Assembly: GCA_013372975.1 (NCBI GenBank)
Contig: JABXIS010000032.1
Coordinates: 1 to 64,000, forward strand
Reading direction: 5' to 3'
DNA length: 64,000 nucleotides
Source of the DNA: Alphaproteobacteria bacterium
GTDB taxonomy: Bacteria; Pseudomonadota; Alphaproteobacteria; Sphingomonadales; Kordiimonadaceae
Shown: positions 27,770-38,013 of the stretch, piece after piece
Numbering within the stretch: the first letter of the stretch is position 1
Layout: each line of letters starts with the position of its first letter
Notes under the pieces: generated by a model
What the model saw: only the letters and a program-made list of their open reading frames with translations
Databases searched by the model: none
What the model was told of the DNA's origin: nothing
Translations under genes and position numbers: made by a program

Positions 27770-28888
27770 TTACGCGCCAATAGCTTCCAGCGCAGGAACG
27801 TAATCAAGATTTTGATCGCGTGCTACGGCTTCGTAGGTGATTTTGCCCTCACATACGTTCAGACCTGCAAGCAGGTGCTTGTCGTCTGCCAGAGCCTGCT
27901 TCCAGCCTTTGTTGGCAATCGCTACAGCATGACGCAGAGTTGCGTTGTTGAGCGCCAGCGTGGACGTACGAGCAACACCACCCGGCATGTTGGCAACGCA
28001 GTAATGCACCACTTCATCAACAATGTAGGTCGGGTTTTCGTGAGTCGTCGCCTTGGAGGTCTCGAAACAACCGCCCTGATCGATTGCCACGTCAACGAGA
28101 ACGCTACCGCGCATCATCTTGCCAATCATTTCGCGAGTAACCAGTTTCGGCGCAGCAGCACCCGGGATCAGAACCGCGCCAACCACAAGGTCAGAGGCCA
28201 GGCAATATTCTTCAACAGCATCCTGCGTGGAGAACACAGTCTTCACGGTACCTTTGAAGATATCGTCCAGCTGCTGCAAACGGCGGATGGAGCGGTCAAG
28301 GATCGTCACGTCCGCGCCCATGCCAACAGCCATGCGTGCTGCGTTGGTACCAACCACACCGCCACCGATCACGGTAACTTTCGCAGGCGCAACACCCGGC
28401 ACGCCGCCAAGCAGCATACCGCGACCACCCTGGCTCATCTCAAGTGCATGAGCGCCGGCCTGGATCGACATACGGCCCGCAACTTCAGACATTGGCGCAA
28501 GAAGGGGGAGACCGCCAAAATCGTCAGTTACAGTTTCGTATGCGATCGCAATCGCACCGGATTTGATCAGGCCTTGGGTCTGCTGGGGGTCCGGAGCCAG
28601 GTGGAGGTAAGTGTAAAGGATCTGGCCTGGGCGCAGCATCTCGCACTCAACAGGCTGAGGTTCTTTCACCTTAACGATCATGTCCGCTTTCGCGAAGATC
28701 TCGGCAGCCGTATCAATGATGGTGGCGCCAACAGCTTCGTACATGTCGTTGGTGAAACCGATCTCGAAACCGGCATTATTCTGTACGATAACCTCGTGGC
28801 CGTTTGCGATCAGCTCGCGCACGGATGCCGGGGTAAGACCTACGCGGTACTCGCGGTTTTTGATTTCCTTAGGAACACCTACAAGCAT
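27770..28888 (-). CDS. ald: Alanine dehydrogenase
   Basis: 372 residues, the exact family length. It starts [20 protein letters not shown] and has the substrate-binding Lys in [12 protein letters not shown], the catalytic His in [10 protein letters not shown] and the NAD fold [20 protein letters not shown]. It interconverts alanine and pyruvate with NAD(H) and ammonia. GGAGG precedes the ATG. The divergent Lrp-type gene at 29091 is the probable regulator. Confidence 0.97.
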   Translation of the reverse strand: MLVGVPKEIKNREYRVGLTPASVRELIANGHEVIVQNNAGFEIGFTNDMYEAVGATIIDTAAEIFAKADMIVKVKEPQPVECEMLRPGQILYTYLHLAPDPQQTQGLIKSGAIAIAYETVTDDFGGLPLLAPMSEVAGRMSIQAGAHALEMSQGGRGMLLGGVPGVAPAKVTVIGGGVVGTNAARMAVGMGADVTILDRSIRRLQQLDDIFKGTVKTVFSTQDAVEEYCLASDLVVGAVLIPGAAAPKLVTREMIGKMMRGSVLVDVAIDQGGCFETSKATTHENPTYIVDEVVHYCVANMPGGVARTSTLALNNATLRHAVAIANKGWKQALADDKHLLAGLNVCEGKITYEAVARDQNLDYVPALEAIGA

Positions 28889-29056
28889 TCTGCCCTCCTA
28901 AAAACTGGTTGTGCTTGTGTTTGGAGAAGGGTCGACTGACGGCCTTGTATTCGGTCGTTCCAGTCCCCTCACTTCCTTGGAGGGGAATTTACTCCAATGC
29001 CGTTAGAATGTCCTTGCAAAGACGTGTGATTTAATCGAATACTTTGCATGATAATT

Positions 29057-29076
29057 GTGAAATTTATTAAATTTAC
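29057..29076. promoter_or_regulatory. Candidate Lrp-type operator between ald and the Lrp-family gene
   Basis: GTGAAATTTATTAAATTTAC is a 20-bp near-palindrome (AAATTT-ATT-AAATTT core, GT/AC ends), 14 nt before the regulator start. AT-rich dyads of this kind suit Lrp/AsnC proteins. It would allow autoregulation; alanine-dependent control of ald would need further sites in the 202-nt gap. Confidence 0.45.
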
Positions 29077-29090
29077 GCAGGATCATGCGA

Positions 29091-29564
29091 ATGATTAAAC
29101 TTGATAAGATTGATCGTGCCATCCTGGACGCCCTTCAAAAGGACGGCCGCCTATCGAATGTGGAGCTTGCCGACAAGGTCGGCTTGTCGGAATCCGCCTG
29201 TCTGCGCCGTGTCAAAAGCCTCGACGAGAAGGGCGTCATCATGCATTACGCCGCGCACCTGAATGCCAGTGCGGTCGGGCTCCCTGGTACCGTGTTTGTG
29301 CGTATCTCGCTGGAGGACCAGCAAGAGGAAAAACTGCGGCGTTTCGAGGAATCGGTTAAGAGCGTCGTCGAGGTGATGGAATGTTATCTCATGAGCGGCG
29401 ACGTGGACTATATGATCCGGGTGGCTGTGAAAGACGCGCCTGACTATGAGCGCGTCCACAATATGCTCACCCGCTTGCCGGGCGTGGCACGCGTGCATTC
29501 AAGCTTCGCTCTTCGCAATGTTCTCAGGCGAACAAGGCTTCCGCTGCCCGCCCAGGAAAATTGA
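29091..29564 (+). CDS. Lrp/AsnC-family regulator, probable regulator of alanine dehydrogenase
   Basis: 157 residues from ATG 29091 (AGGA 8 nt upstream); an ATG at 29085 is too close to it. The AsnC-type helix-turn-helix (LDKIDRAILDALQKDGRLSN, LADKVGLSESACLRRVKSLD) is followed by the RAM effector domain (ECYLMSGDVDYMIRVAVKD). It is divergent from ald, as AldR regulators are. It is convergent with cysK, 8 nt apart. Confidence 0.9.
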   Translation: MIKLDKIDRAILDALQKDGRLSNVELADKVGLSESACLRRVKSLDEKGVIMHYAAHLNASAVGLPGTVFVRISLEDQQEEKLRRFEESVKSVVEVMECYLMSGDVDYMIRVAVKDAPDYERVHNMLTRLPGVARVHSSFALRNVLRRTRLPLPAQEN

Positions 29565-29572
29565 ACCGAAGG

Positions 29573-30571
29573 TTAGAGCCAACCTGGGACCGGCAGGTTC
29601 TTGCTGCGCAGAAATTCCGGATTGAAGAGTTTCGACTGATAGCGAAGTCCGCTGTCGCATAACAATGTCACGATTGTGTGGCCCGGCCCCATCTGTTTCG
29701 CCAGACGAATAGCGCCCGCCACATTGATACCGGTCGACGAACCAACACACAGGCCTTCCTTCTTCAAAAGATCGAAGGCGATCGGCAGCGCTTCCTCGTC
29801 AGTGATTTGGAAAGCTTCGTCAATTGGCGCATCCTCGAGGTTTGCCGTAATACGGCCCTGCCCGATGCCTTCCGTGATGGAGCTGCCTTCAGCTTTCAAC
29901 TCACCATGCTTCACATAATTATAGATGGCAGCCCCCATTGGGTCCGCCAGCGCCAGAACAATATTCTTGTTGAACTCCTTGAGGCCCATACCCGTGCCCA
30001 CAAGCGACCCACCAGAACCAACCGCCGTGATGAAAGCATCCACCTTGCCATCTGTTTGGGCCCAGATTTCGCGCGCCGTTGTTTTAATGTGGGCCTCACG
30101 GTTGGCCACATTGTCAAACTGGTTTGCCCAGATCACACCGTGTTGCTCGGCCCCAGCCAACTCTTCCGCCATACGTTTGGCAACATGATTGAAGTTGCCG
30201 GGATTGGAATAAGGTGCTGCAGGCACAAGTTTGAGGCCCGCCCCCATCGTACGGAGCGTGTCGATCTTTTCCTGGCTTTGGGTTTCAGGCATGACGATAA
30301 GCGTGCGATAGCCCTTGGCATTTGCAACCACAGTCAGACCAATGCCTGTATTTCCAGCAGTACCTTCAACAATAAGCCCGCCGGGCTCCAGAAGCCCCTT
30401 CTTCTCTGCATCCTCAATGATATTAAGTGCGGGTCGATCTTTCAGCGATCCACCCGGATTGGCATATTCCGCCTTGCCGAGAATGGTACAACCCGTCAGT
30501 TCCGATGCATATTTCAGTTTGATAAGCGGGGTATTGCCAATCGCAGCAAGCGCACCTGTCTGGGCTGTCAT
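29573..30571 (-). CDS. cysK: Cysteine synthase A-type PLP enzyme
   Basis: 332 residues from ATG 30571, which has GGAGA 6 nt upstream; an in-frame GTG at 30577 overlaps that motif. The PLP lysine lies in NPGGSLKDRPAL, the substrate loop is EGTAGNTGIGL, and the phosphate-binding glycines are TAVGSGGSLVGTGMGL. O-acetylserine sulfhydrylase activity is the most likely. The EGTAGN loop, in place of the usual EPTSGN, is also found in cysteine-synthase/cystathionine-synthase-like relatives, so the precise substrate is open. Alone on its strand. Confidence 0.85.
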   Translation of the reverse strand: MTAQTGALAAIGNTPLIKLKYASELTGCTILGKAEYANPGGSLKDRPALNIIEDAEKKGLLEPGGLIVEGTAGNTGIGLTVVANAKGYRTLIVMPETQSQEKIDTLRTMGAGLKLVPAAPYSNPGNFNHVAKRMAEELAGAEQHGVIWANQFDNVANREAHIKTTAREIWAQTDGKVDAFITAVGSGGSLVGTGMGLKEFNKNIVLALADPMGAAIYNYVKHGELKAEGSSITEGIGQGRITANLEDAPIDEAFQITDEEALPIAFDLLKKEGLCVGSSTGINVAGAIRLAKQMGPGHTIVTLLCDSGLRYQSKLFNPEFLRSKNLPVPGWL

Positions 30572-30681
30572 TTTCACTCTCCAATGGAAACAGCTTCTTA
30601 CTTGGCATGCGTTTTCCGCATTTCAAGGAGAAAATCAACCCAATAAATACAAAATACAGAAATATTATGCTCAAAAATCCG

Positions 30682-32472
30682 TTATTTTATATTCGCTGCA
30701 GTTGATTCATCTCGAATCCAGCTATCAATACGGTCTTCAAGAATATAGAGAGGGATGCCGCCTGCTGACAAAACACGATCATGGAACGCACGAACATCGA
30801 ACTTGTCGCCTAACGCCTTCGTGGCTTTTTCACGAAGCTCTACTATCTTGAGCTCACCCATCTTGTAGGCCAGCGCCTGCCCGGGCCATGAAATATAGCG
30901 GTCAACTTCCGTGCGGATATTATGCTCCGACAATGCAGAATTATCAGTGAGCAAGGCAATAGCGGCTTCCCGAGTCCAGCCTTTTGCATGAATTCCTGTA
31001 TCAATGACCAGCCGACAAGCGCGCCACATTTCATAGGTCAGCCGCCCGAACCGCTCATAGGGTGTGGAGTAGAGCCCTAATTCTTCACCCAGTTTTTCTG
31101 AATAGAGCCCCCACCCCTCACCAAAGGCATGTGGGTACAAGCCCAACCGAAACTCAGGCACGTCTTCCAGTTCTTTGGAAAGTGCGATTTGCAGATGGTG
31201 GCCTGGCACCGCTTCATGCAAGGTCAGGGCTGGCAAAGTATAAAGTGGCCTCTTATCCAGTGCATAAGTATTCACCCAATATTCCCCGCCACGCGGTGCA
31301 TCCAGCGGGGCACCGGAATACCGACCCGTTGTATAGTTAGGTGCGAGTGCAGCGGGCACGGGCTCTACGCCATAGGGTTGGCGCGGCAACTTGCCAAACA
31401 GGGAAGGAAGCTTTCCGTCCACCTTTTTCGCCAGATAGCTGGCGAACATCATCAGCTCTTTTTCCGTCTTTGCGTAAAATTGCGGGTCTGTGCGAAGGAA
31501 TGTCAGAAAGTCCTTGAAACTGCCTTCAAAACCAACCTCTTCCAGAATAGCTTCCATGGCCGCCCGAATACGCGCCACTTCCTGAAGGCCTATCTTATGG
31601 ACCTCGTCGGCTGAAATATCCACCGTGGTATAATAGCGAACCATATCTTCATAATATTCCGCACCACCTTGTGCCTCGCTGATGCCAATACTATCTCGCG
31701 CCGCTGGATAATATGCGTCTTCCATGAAGGTGGCGAGGCGATCATAGGCAGGCATCAGTTCTTGCTCGATAACCATCTTCGCTTTCGCACGAAGCACTTG
31801 TGCGTCTGCCTCGGAAACTGTGCTCATTCCACTACGGAAAGGTCCGTAAAACGAGCTCTCTTCCGCAGTAGCTTTTACAATTGCACGAAAGGTAGGCAAA
31901 AGCCCGTCTAGCACTACTTTCGGCATTGTAAAGCCGTCCTGGATTGCTGTACGGAGATGTTCGGTCTGGTCGCCCAAATATCTGGGCATGTCCTTCAAAG
32001 AAGCAATATAGGCCTCATAATCTGCCGCAGTGCGAAAGTTGATAGATTGCCATGCTCGGGTTGGCCAAGTGTGAAACCCACTGTCGCTATAAAGAGGCAT
32101 TCTCCATGTGCGATGCTTGGCTTCCGTTAGCCTGGCCTCCAACATGAACCGGAACATGCTGGAATTTAGCCGTTCATCATCGGTAAGGCCGGACACTTCT
32201 ATGGCATCAAGGCGTTCCAGAAATCTGGCATTTGCCTTCGCGCGACGTTTTTGTGCATCAAGTGATACGTCAGGCATCCTCTCTGCGACAGGACGCGGCA
32301 GCCCTCTTGGGCCAGTCCCCGGGTTTTCCGCATAATAGAACGCGCGTTCGTCAGCAAACAGCGCCGCAAGTTCGGAAGACGCGTTATCGCTCGCCCAGGC
32401 AGATGACAGTGAAGCCATACCTATCAATGACGTCCCGACAACAACCGACTTTATCCAATTCAGTACCTGCAT
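30682..32472 (-). CDS. Exported DUF885-family protein (metallopeptidase-like)
   Basis: 596 residues. A signal peptide (about residues 1-27, hydrophobic VVVGTSLIGMASLSSAWA) exports it. The DUF885 hallmark TLHEAVPGHHLQIAL carries a zinc-site-like HExxxxxH motif. A downstream GEGWGLYSEKLGEELG supplies the probable third ligand Glu. The family is related to M32/M3-like metallopeptidases, but most members have no proven substrate. It may digest peptides in the periplasm. It is divergent from the exported isoaspartyl peptidase gene across 89 nt. Confidence 0.88.
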   Translation of the reverse strand: MQVLNWIKSVVVGTSLIGMASLSSAWASDNASSELAALFADERAFYYAENPGTGPRGLPRPVAERMPDVSLDAQKRRAKANARFLERLDAIEVSGLTDDERLNSSMFRFMLEARLTEAKHRTWRMPLYSDSGFHTWPTRAWQSINFRTAADYEAYIASLKDMPRYLGDQTEHLRTAIQDGFTMPKVVLDGLLPTFRAIVKATAEESSFYGPFRSGMSTVSEADAQVLRAKAKMVIEQELMPAYDRLATFMEDAYYPAARDSIGISEAQGGAEYYEDMVRYYTTVDISADEVHKIGLQEVARIRAAMEAILEEVGFEGSFKDFLTFLRTDPQFYAKTEKELMMFASYLAKKVDGKLPSLFGKLPRQPYGVEPVPAALAPNYTTGRYSGAPLDAPRGGEYWVNTYALDKRPLYTLPALTLHEAVPGHHLQIALSKELEDVPEFRLGLYPHAFGEGWGLYSEKLGEELGLYSTPYERFGRLTYEMWRACRLVIDTGIHAKGWTREAAIALLTDNSALSEHNIRTEVDRYISWPGQALAYKMGELKIVELREKATKALGDKFDVRAFHDRVLSAGGIPLYILEDRIDSWIRDESTAANIK

Positions 32473-32561
32473 GCGATATCCCCCGCAAATTGAGCATCTT
32501 CACTTGAAGTTCTACCCTTCATGCGAAACAATCAAAGGCCTGTCAAATCAGGAGCGATAAA

Positions 32562-33611
32562 ATGTGGGGCAAAACCGTCAAAGCGGTAATTCTGGCCATG
32601 ACCATTGGGGAAAGCATGAGCATTGCAAACGATACACCAGACTACGCCCTGGTGATCCACGGCGGGGCAGGTACAATAACACCAGATAAGCTTACACCAG
32701 AACTGGAAGCCACGATACGGAAGGATCTTCTCGCTGCCCTTGCCGCAGGACAACGCATCCTTGCTCAAAATGGTTCTGCTCTTGATGCTATTACCGAAAC
32801 CATACAAGTGCTTGAAAATTCACCACACTTCAACGCAGGTCGCGGTGCTGTTTTCACCGCGGAAGGTACCAATGAACTGGACAGTTCGATCATGGACGGT
32901 AGAAACTTGGACGCTGGCGCTATTTCTGGCGTCAGGAATATCAAAAACCCCATCACCCTTGCACGGGCTGTTATGGAAAAGTCCCCCCATGTGATGATGC
33001 AGGGGCATGGTGCGGAGGCTTTTGCAAAAGAACAAGGCATTGAAACTGCCAACGACGCATACTTCCATACTGATCACCGCTGGCAACAATATGAAGATGC
33101 GAAAGCGCGCAAAGCAGGCCCATTATTGGATCATGACGGCAAAGGCACTTCGCAAGAGGGCCCCAGCATCAACAAGGCTACAAATGGCGACTATAAGTTT
33201 GGTACCGTTGGCGCGGTCGCGCTCGACAGAGCTGGCAACCTTGCCGCAGGTACCTCCACTGGCGGCATGACCTTAAAAATGCATGGCCGGGTCGGTGACA
33301 GCCCGATCATTGGAGCCGGCACATATGCCAACAACCAAAGCTGCGCCGTTTCCGCAACCGGGCACGGAGAATTTTTCATTCGCGCAACAGTCGCCCGGAA
33401 TATTTGTGCGTTAATGGAATATGCGGGGTTAGGTCTTCAAGAGGCTGCAGACCAGATCGTATTACAGCAACTGGTCGAAATGAAAGGCGAAGGCGGCATC
33501 ATAGCCATCGATAAGGAAGGCAATATTTCCATGACATTCAACACACCAGGAATGTTTCGTGGCAGCCTTACCAACCATAAAGAGGCTTCGGTCGCAATTT
33601 ACAAAGATTGA
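32562..33611 (+). CDS. iaaA: Isoaspartyl peptidase/L-asparaginase (Ntn-hydrolase)
   Basis: 349 residues. It starts YALVIHGGAGTI after a hydrophobic N-terminal stretch (VKAVILAMTIGESMSIA) that may be a signal peptide. The self-cleaving nucleophile Thr is at about residue 215 in KFGTVGAVALDRAGNLAAGT; cleavage there gives alpha and beta chains. It has the plant-type asparaginase layout. It hydrolyses isoaspartyl dipeptides and asparagine. Export would suit work on peptides with the divergent DUF885 enzyme. Its stop is 2 nt from that of the convergent kinase gene. Confidence 0.9.
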   Translation: MWGKTVKAVILAMTIGESMSIANDTPDYALVIHGGAGTITPDKLTPELEATIRKDLLAALAAGQRILAQNGSALDAITETIQVLENSPHFNAGRGAVFTAEGTNELDSSIMDGRNLDAGAISGVRNIKNPITLARAVMEKSPHVMMQGHGAEAFAKEQGIETANDAYFHTDHRWQQYEDAKARKAGPLLDHDGKGTSQEGPSINKATNGDYKFGTVGAVALDRAGNLAAGTSTGGMTLKMHGRVGDSPIIGAGTYANNQSCAVSATGHGEFFIRATVARNICALMEYAGLGLQEAADQIVLQQLVEMKGEGGIIAIDKEGNISMTFNTPGMFRGSLTNHKEASVAIYKD

Positions 33612-33613
33612 TC

Positions 33614-35404
33614 TTAGCTACCCAATTCAGCAAGCAAGTCATCCAAAGGATCAACTGCTTTCGGCGCTGTAACAGCCTTGTCTTGTACCTCTTGGTCATT
33701 TTGATCGACAGCTTCAGGAGACGTACCATTTTTGGCAGTTGATTGCACACCGATCGATGCCGGTGCTTCGGTGATAATCGAATGAATTTCTTCACCCAGA
33801 ACCTGATTGATCGCAGTTAACAGACGCTTCCTGTTAATGGGTTTCGTCACTACATCTTGCATGCCAGCTTGCTTGAAACGTTCAAGTTGTTCAGGGAAGG
33901 CATCAGCGGTACATCCTACGATTGGCACTTTAGCCTTATCGCCATCCATTGCCCGTATCCATTTCGTGGCATCAATCCCGCCCAGAACAGGCATCTGTAT
34001 ATCCATCAGGATGAGGTCAAAGGTTTCTTCTTCCGCCAAACCGCAGGCCTGCGCCCCATTTTCCACAGCCACCAGATCATGCCCAAGCTTGCCCAGCATA
34101 TTATCAATGATACGCTGATTGATCAGATTATCATCCGCCACCAATATCTTGAGCGCACGCTTTGCTTTGGCGTCAACCATCGACATACCGTGATGGAAGC
34201 TGATTTCGTCACCTAGGTCGGCATCGGTACCTTCCTGGCACTGGAAGGTAAACCAAAACTGGCTCCCCTCGCCCTCTTCGCTGTCCACGCCGATCTGGCC
34301 ACCAAGCAATCGTGTGAGCTGGCGACAAATAGCCAGGCCCAGCCCTGTCCCGCCAAAGCGGCGCGTTGTAGAGGCATCTGCTTGGGTGAATTTTTGGAAA
34401 AGGCGGCGTTGAGCTTCCTGGCTGATGCCTATACCTGTGTCAGAAACTGTAACCCTCAAGGTATATTGACCAGCGGCACAATCAATTGCCTCTGCCCTTA
34501 TCTTCACGCTGCCAACTTCAGTGAACTTCAGGGCATTGCCGACAAGGTTGAACAGTATCTGCCTCAATCTGGTTGGATCGGTAATTACGATTTCAGGAAC
34601 GCCTTCGTCCATCTCCCACTGAACTTGCAATCCTTTCTCATCAGCTTTTGGCTTCAGGAAGTGAATAGTATCAGCAACGACGGTTTCAAGCCTTGCCGCG
34701 TGGAAATCAAGCTCGACCTTGCCAGCTTCAAGTTTGGAAATATCGAGAATATCGTTGATCACTGTCAGCAGTGTTTGCCCCGACTGCTGCAAGGTCAGTG
34801 CGAAATGGCGCTGGTTATCGTCAAGATCAGTGTCCATTAACAGGTCGATCATGCCAATAACACCGTTAAGCGGCGTACGTATCTCATGGCTCATTGTGGC
34901 GAGAAATTCTGACTTTGCCACGTTGGCTGATTCTGCTGCGTCACGTGCTTTGGAAAGCTCGTTGGCCAGTTTCGCAAAGGCTTCTCTCTGTTCCTTCAAA
35001 ACAGCTTCATTACGGCGCTTATCCTGGACCACCTGCTGCAGGTTATATTCAACTTCCGAAAATTCTATGAGCCGAGCCCTGGCCTTCTCAACAGATCGCT
35101 GCACTTTTTGCAGCAGCTCTTCCATTTCTGGCCGCCCCGAAAAGTCTGCAGAGTTTCCTGCTCTCTTGCTGCCTGGCTCTTCCATCAATGCATCCAGCGC
35201 CGCCAAAAAGCGCGTCTCGGGCGTTAGGTATTTTTTCTCTAGCCAGCTTCTGAAGAAAACCCCGCCTATTACCCCCATGGCTCCCGCCAGCGCCAACGGC
35301 CAGTAAGGAAGTCCTACAGGCTCCGCAAAAATATAAACAGGCACAGCACCCGCTAAGGCCGTACAACCTGCAATCAAAGGAGTAAATCTAATCAGAGGGG
35401 CCAT
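33614..35404 (-). CDS. Hybrid sensor histidine kinase/response regulator
   Basis: 596 residues. Two N-terminal hydrophobic helices (about 8-50) are followed by a coiled-coil linker. HisKA carries the phospho-accepting His in [15 protein letters not shown] (about residue 170). The HATPase domain has [10 protein letters not shown] and [16 protein letters not shown]. The receiver domain (about 420-535) has [13 protein letters not shown] and the Asp in [12 protein letters not shown]. The tail is low-complexity. No HPt domain, so a separate phosphotransfer protein is needed. No sensory domain between the TM helices. No cognate regulator gene nearby. Confidence 0.92.
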   Translation of the reverse strand: MAPLIRFTPLIAGCTALAGAVPVYIFAEPVGLPYWPLALAGAMGVIGGVFFRSWLEKKYLTPETRFLAALDALMEEPGSKRAGNSADFSGRPEMEELLQKVQRSVEKARARLIEFSEVEYNLQQVVQDKRRNEAVLKEQREAFAKLANELSKARDAAESANVAKSEFLATMSHEIRTPLNGVIGMIDLLMDTDLDDNQRHFALTLQQSGQTLLTVINDILDISKLEAGKVELDFHAARLETVVADTIHFLKPKADEKGLQVQWEMDEGVPEIVITDPTRLRQILFNLVGNALKFTEVGSVKIRAEAIDCAAGQYTLRVTVSDTGIGISQEAQRRLFQKFTQADASTTRRFGGTGLGLAICRQLTRLLGGQIGVDSEEGEGSQFWFTFQCQEGTDADLGDEISFHHGMSMVDAKAKRALKILVADDNLINQRIIDNMLGKLGHDLVAVENGAQACGLAEEETFDLILMDIQMPVLGGIDATKWIRAMDGDKAKVPIVGCTADAFPEQLERFKQAGMQDVVTKPINRKRLLTAINQVLGEEIHSIITEAPASIGVQSTAKNGTSPEAVDQNDQEVQDKAVTAPKAVDPLDDLLAELGS

Positions 35405-35509
35405 AAAGCCAGTCTCTCACAGATAAAATTGGGTCAAGCAAGACGATTAGGTTACTGCGAAGTGATCGTTTTCGCAACCAACGCTTCCCATCAAGGCATA
35501 ATCAACAAA

Positions 35510-36268
35510 TCAGAACTGAATTCTACGGGTAAATCCGCCATCAACAATCATATTGGTTCGGGTTACCCAAGAAGCAGCCGGGCTGGCGAGGAAAGCTACA
35601 CAACGTGCTACTTCTGCAGCTGTCCCCAACCTCCCCATTGGTTGACGCGCCACCGTTGCTTCATAGGCCTCTGGCTGCGTTCTCTGAACGCCACCCCAAA
35701 AACCGTCATCCACATGAATAGGCCCCGGCGACACCGTATTGACCCGGACACCGTGGGGCGCAGCAAGATCACCTAGCTGACTTGCATAGGAAATCAGCGC
35801 AGCCTTGGCTGTATTGTAGGGCCCTGGGGCCCCCATCGCCTCGAGCCCTGCAATACTCGCAATCACAACGATGGACGGCTCGTTGCCGCTGGCAAGTTGT
35901 GCCATAAGGCTTTCGCACCCTCGCACTGTAGCAAGAATGTCTACTTCAAACGCAGCGCGCCATCCTTCTTCACCTTGCCCGGCACCACCACTGACATTGG
36001 GAACAAAGATGTCCACACCACCCATGTGCCCAACCGCGGCCTCCAACCAGCCAATATATTGGCCAGGGTCACGAATATCTACTGCAGCGCCCGAAACTGT
36101 ATGCCCTTTTGTTTTCAGGGCATTGACACGGCTTTCAACCTGCTCAGAGTTACGGGCACAGAAGGCAACTTCCGCACCCTCCTCTGTCAACTGGTCCACA
36201 ATTGCTGCACCAATGCCACGTGTACCGCCAGTTACGATTGCGCGCTTGCCCTTAAGCCCTAAATCCAT
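35510..36268 (-). CDS. Short-chain dehydrogenase/reductase
   Basis: 252 residues. NAD(P)-binding TGGTRGIGAAIVDQL at the N-terminus, the NxxG-type VNTVSPGP segment later, and catalytic YNTAK (about residue 157). The closest known forms are 3-oxoacyl reductase-like SDRs; the substrate cannot be told. It is last in line after fadD on the minus strand (20 nt gap), which suggests work on a fatty or other acyl compound. Confidence 0.85.
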   Translation of the reverse strand: MDLGLKGKRAIVTGGTRGIGAAIVDQLTEEGAEVAFCARNSEQVESRVNALKTKGHTVSGAAVDIRDPGQYIGWLEAAVGHMGGVDIFVPNVSGGAGQGEEGWRAAFEVDILATVRGCESLMAQLASGNEPSIVVIASIAGLEAMGAPGPYNTAKAALISYASQLGDLAAPHGVRVNTVSPGPIHVDDGFWGGVQRTQPEAYEATVARQPMGRLGTAAEVARCVAFLASPAASWVTRTNMIVDGGFTRRIQF

Positions 36269-36288
36269 TGATTGCCCTCGCCCTCAAA

Positions 36289-37983
36289 TTAAAGCGACGC
36301 GGCCATATCCCTCAGCTCACGGCGCAAAACCTTGCCCACAGGTGATTTGGGCAATTCATCCACAAACACCACTGTCTTCGGAACTTTGTATCCGGTCAAG
36401 TGTTCGCGGCAATGGCGAATGATTTCATCCGAAGTCAGCGCCTGGTCACCTTTCACAACATAGGCAACCACTTTTTCCCCTGTTTCAGGGTCAGGCGCAC
36501 CAACCACTGCAGCTTCAGCGACGCGATCAGAGCGCGTCAACACATCCTCAATATCGGTTGGGAACACATTGAACCCGGATACGATCACCATGTCTTTCAT
36601 CCGGTCCACGATCGAGAGATAACCCTCTGCATCAAGCACTGCCACATCACCTGTGCGCAACCACCCGGCTTCAATTGTCTGGCCGGTCGCCTCAGCGTTA
36701 TTAAGGTATCCCTTCATCACCTGAGGGCCGCGCACCCAAAGCTCGCCGGGCTCACCCGCAGGCATATCTTTTCCGTCTTCATCAACAATCCGAATTTCTG
36801 TACCCGGAATTGGTTTACCGCACGTGCCCCGCCTTGGCGGCTGATCCAACGGCATTGAGGAAACCACACAGGTGCCTTCCGTAAGGCCATACCCTTCGTA
36901 GATCGGGGCGCCAGTAAGGTCTTCCCACGCCTGCGCAGTCGCGGGCTGCAGAGGCGCTGCGCCGGACATACAAATGCGAAGATTTTTGGGTGGATTATCA
37001 GTAAACCATTTCTCCTGCATCAACCCCAGATAAAGCGTATTCACCCCCGGCATCAGGGTAATCTCGAAATTTTCGAATACAGGCTTCAGGTTTGACAAGG
37101 GGCGCGGCACAGGCACCAGCACCACATGGATGCCCAGGTGCATGCTGTTAATAGCGCCGACCGCCAAGGCATACACATGATACAGCGGCAATATCAGCAT
37201 CAGCGCATCATCGTCCTGTGGCTGGATGGAGCTTTCCCTGTGGTTTGCCTGTGAAATATTGGCCACAACATTCCTGTGCGTGAGTTCGGCTCCCTTGCTG
37301 CGCCCGGTTGTACCGCCGGTATATTGATAGATGGCAACGTCATCAAGGCCCGCCCCGGCGCGATAGGCTGCAATATCCGCCCCGGCAGCAACATGTTTCC
37401 GTCCCTTGCGGATCACGCCATGCACCGAACCAGCTTTCTCTGCGCCAAAATCAGGGACGGCTTTCTTGATGTAACGAAGCGCAAAATGCAGCAGATGGCG
37501 TTTCATGCCCGGGAAAAAATCCACAAGCGAGATGGGATAGATGCGCTCAACCGATGTGCCCGCGATGGATTGGGCGACCCGGTCGCCAAATACATCAATC
37601 ACAAACCAGACCTTGGCCTTGCTGTCCTTAAGCTGGTGATTGGTCTCGTCAGGGGTATAAAGCGGGTTCACATTGGTAATGACCAACCCGGCCTTCATGA
37701 TACCAAATGCGAGGACAGGATAGGCAAGTGTATTGGGAGACTGGATCGCCACAACGTCACCAGGTCTCAGGCCAAGCTCTTCGCGCAAATAGGCCGCGAC
37801 GGCATCCGAATATTCACCAAGTTCGGTATATGTCATGGTATGCGAATGGCCGGTCGGCAAAACGCAACTGAAGGCCGATTTATCCCCGTGTGTACGCACG
37901 CAGTTATCCACCATCTCACCAAGATGGTCTGCCAGCATATCCTTTTCGGTAAACGGCACCTCGTCCATATATATTCCGTCCAT
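36289..37983 (-). CDS. fadD: Long-chain-fatty-acid-CoA ligase
   Basis: 564 residues from ATG 37983 (GGAG 5 nt upstream; the open frame begins with a GTG 4 codons earlier). The AMP-binding motif is YQYTGGTTGRSKGAELTH; then GYGLTEGTCVVSSMP and the C-terminal DRMKDMVIVSGFNVFPTDIE and PKSPVGKVLRRELRD with the catalytic Lys. Full FadD-like length. It activates fatty acids with ATP and CoA. The adjacent patatin-like gene upstream could release the fatty acids. Confidence 0.92.
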   Translation of the reverse strand: MDGIYMDEVPFTEKDMLADHLGEMVDNCVRTHGDKSAFSCVLPTGHSHTMTYTELGEYSDAVAAYLREELGLRPGDVVAIQSPNTLAYPVLAFGIMKAGLVITNVNPLYTPDETNHQLKDSKAKVWFVIDVFGDRVAQSIAGTSVERIYPISLVDFFPGMKRHLLHFALRYIKKAVPDFGAEKAGSVHGVIRKGRKHVAAGADIAAYRAGAGLDDVAIYQYTGGTTGRSKGAELTHRNVVANISQANHRESSIQPQDDDALMLILPLYHVYALAVGAINSMHLGIHVVLVPVPRPLSNLKPVFENFEITLMPGVNTLYLGLMQEKWFTDNPPKNLRICMSGAAPLQPATAQAWEDLTGAPIYEGYGLTEGTCVVSSMPLDQPPRRGTCGKPIPGTEIRIVDEDGKDMPAGEPGELWVRGPQVMKGYLNNAEATGQTIEAGWLRTGDVAVLDAEGYLSIVDRMKDMVIVSGFNVFPTDIEDVLTRSDRVAEAAVVGAPDPETGEKVVAYVVKGDQALTSDEIIRHCREHLTGYKVPKTVVFVDELPKSPVGKVLRRELRDMAASL

Positions 37984-38013
37984 CTCTACTCCCACTTCCC
38001 TGATATTAGACCA

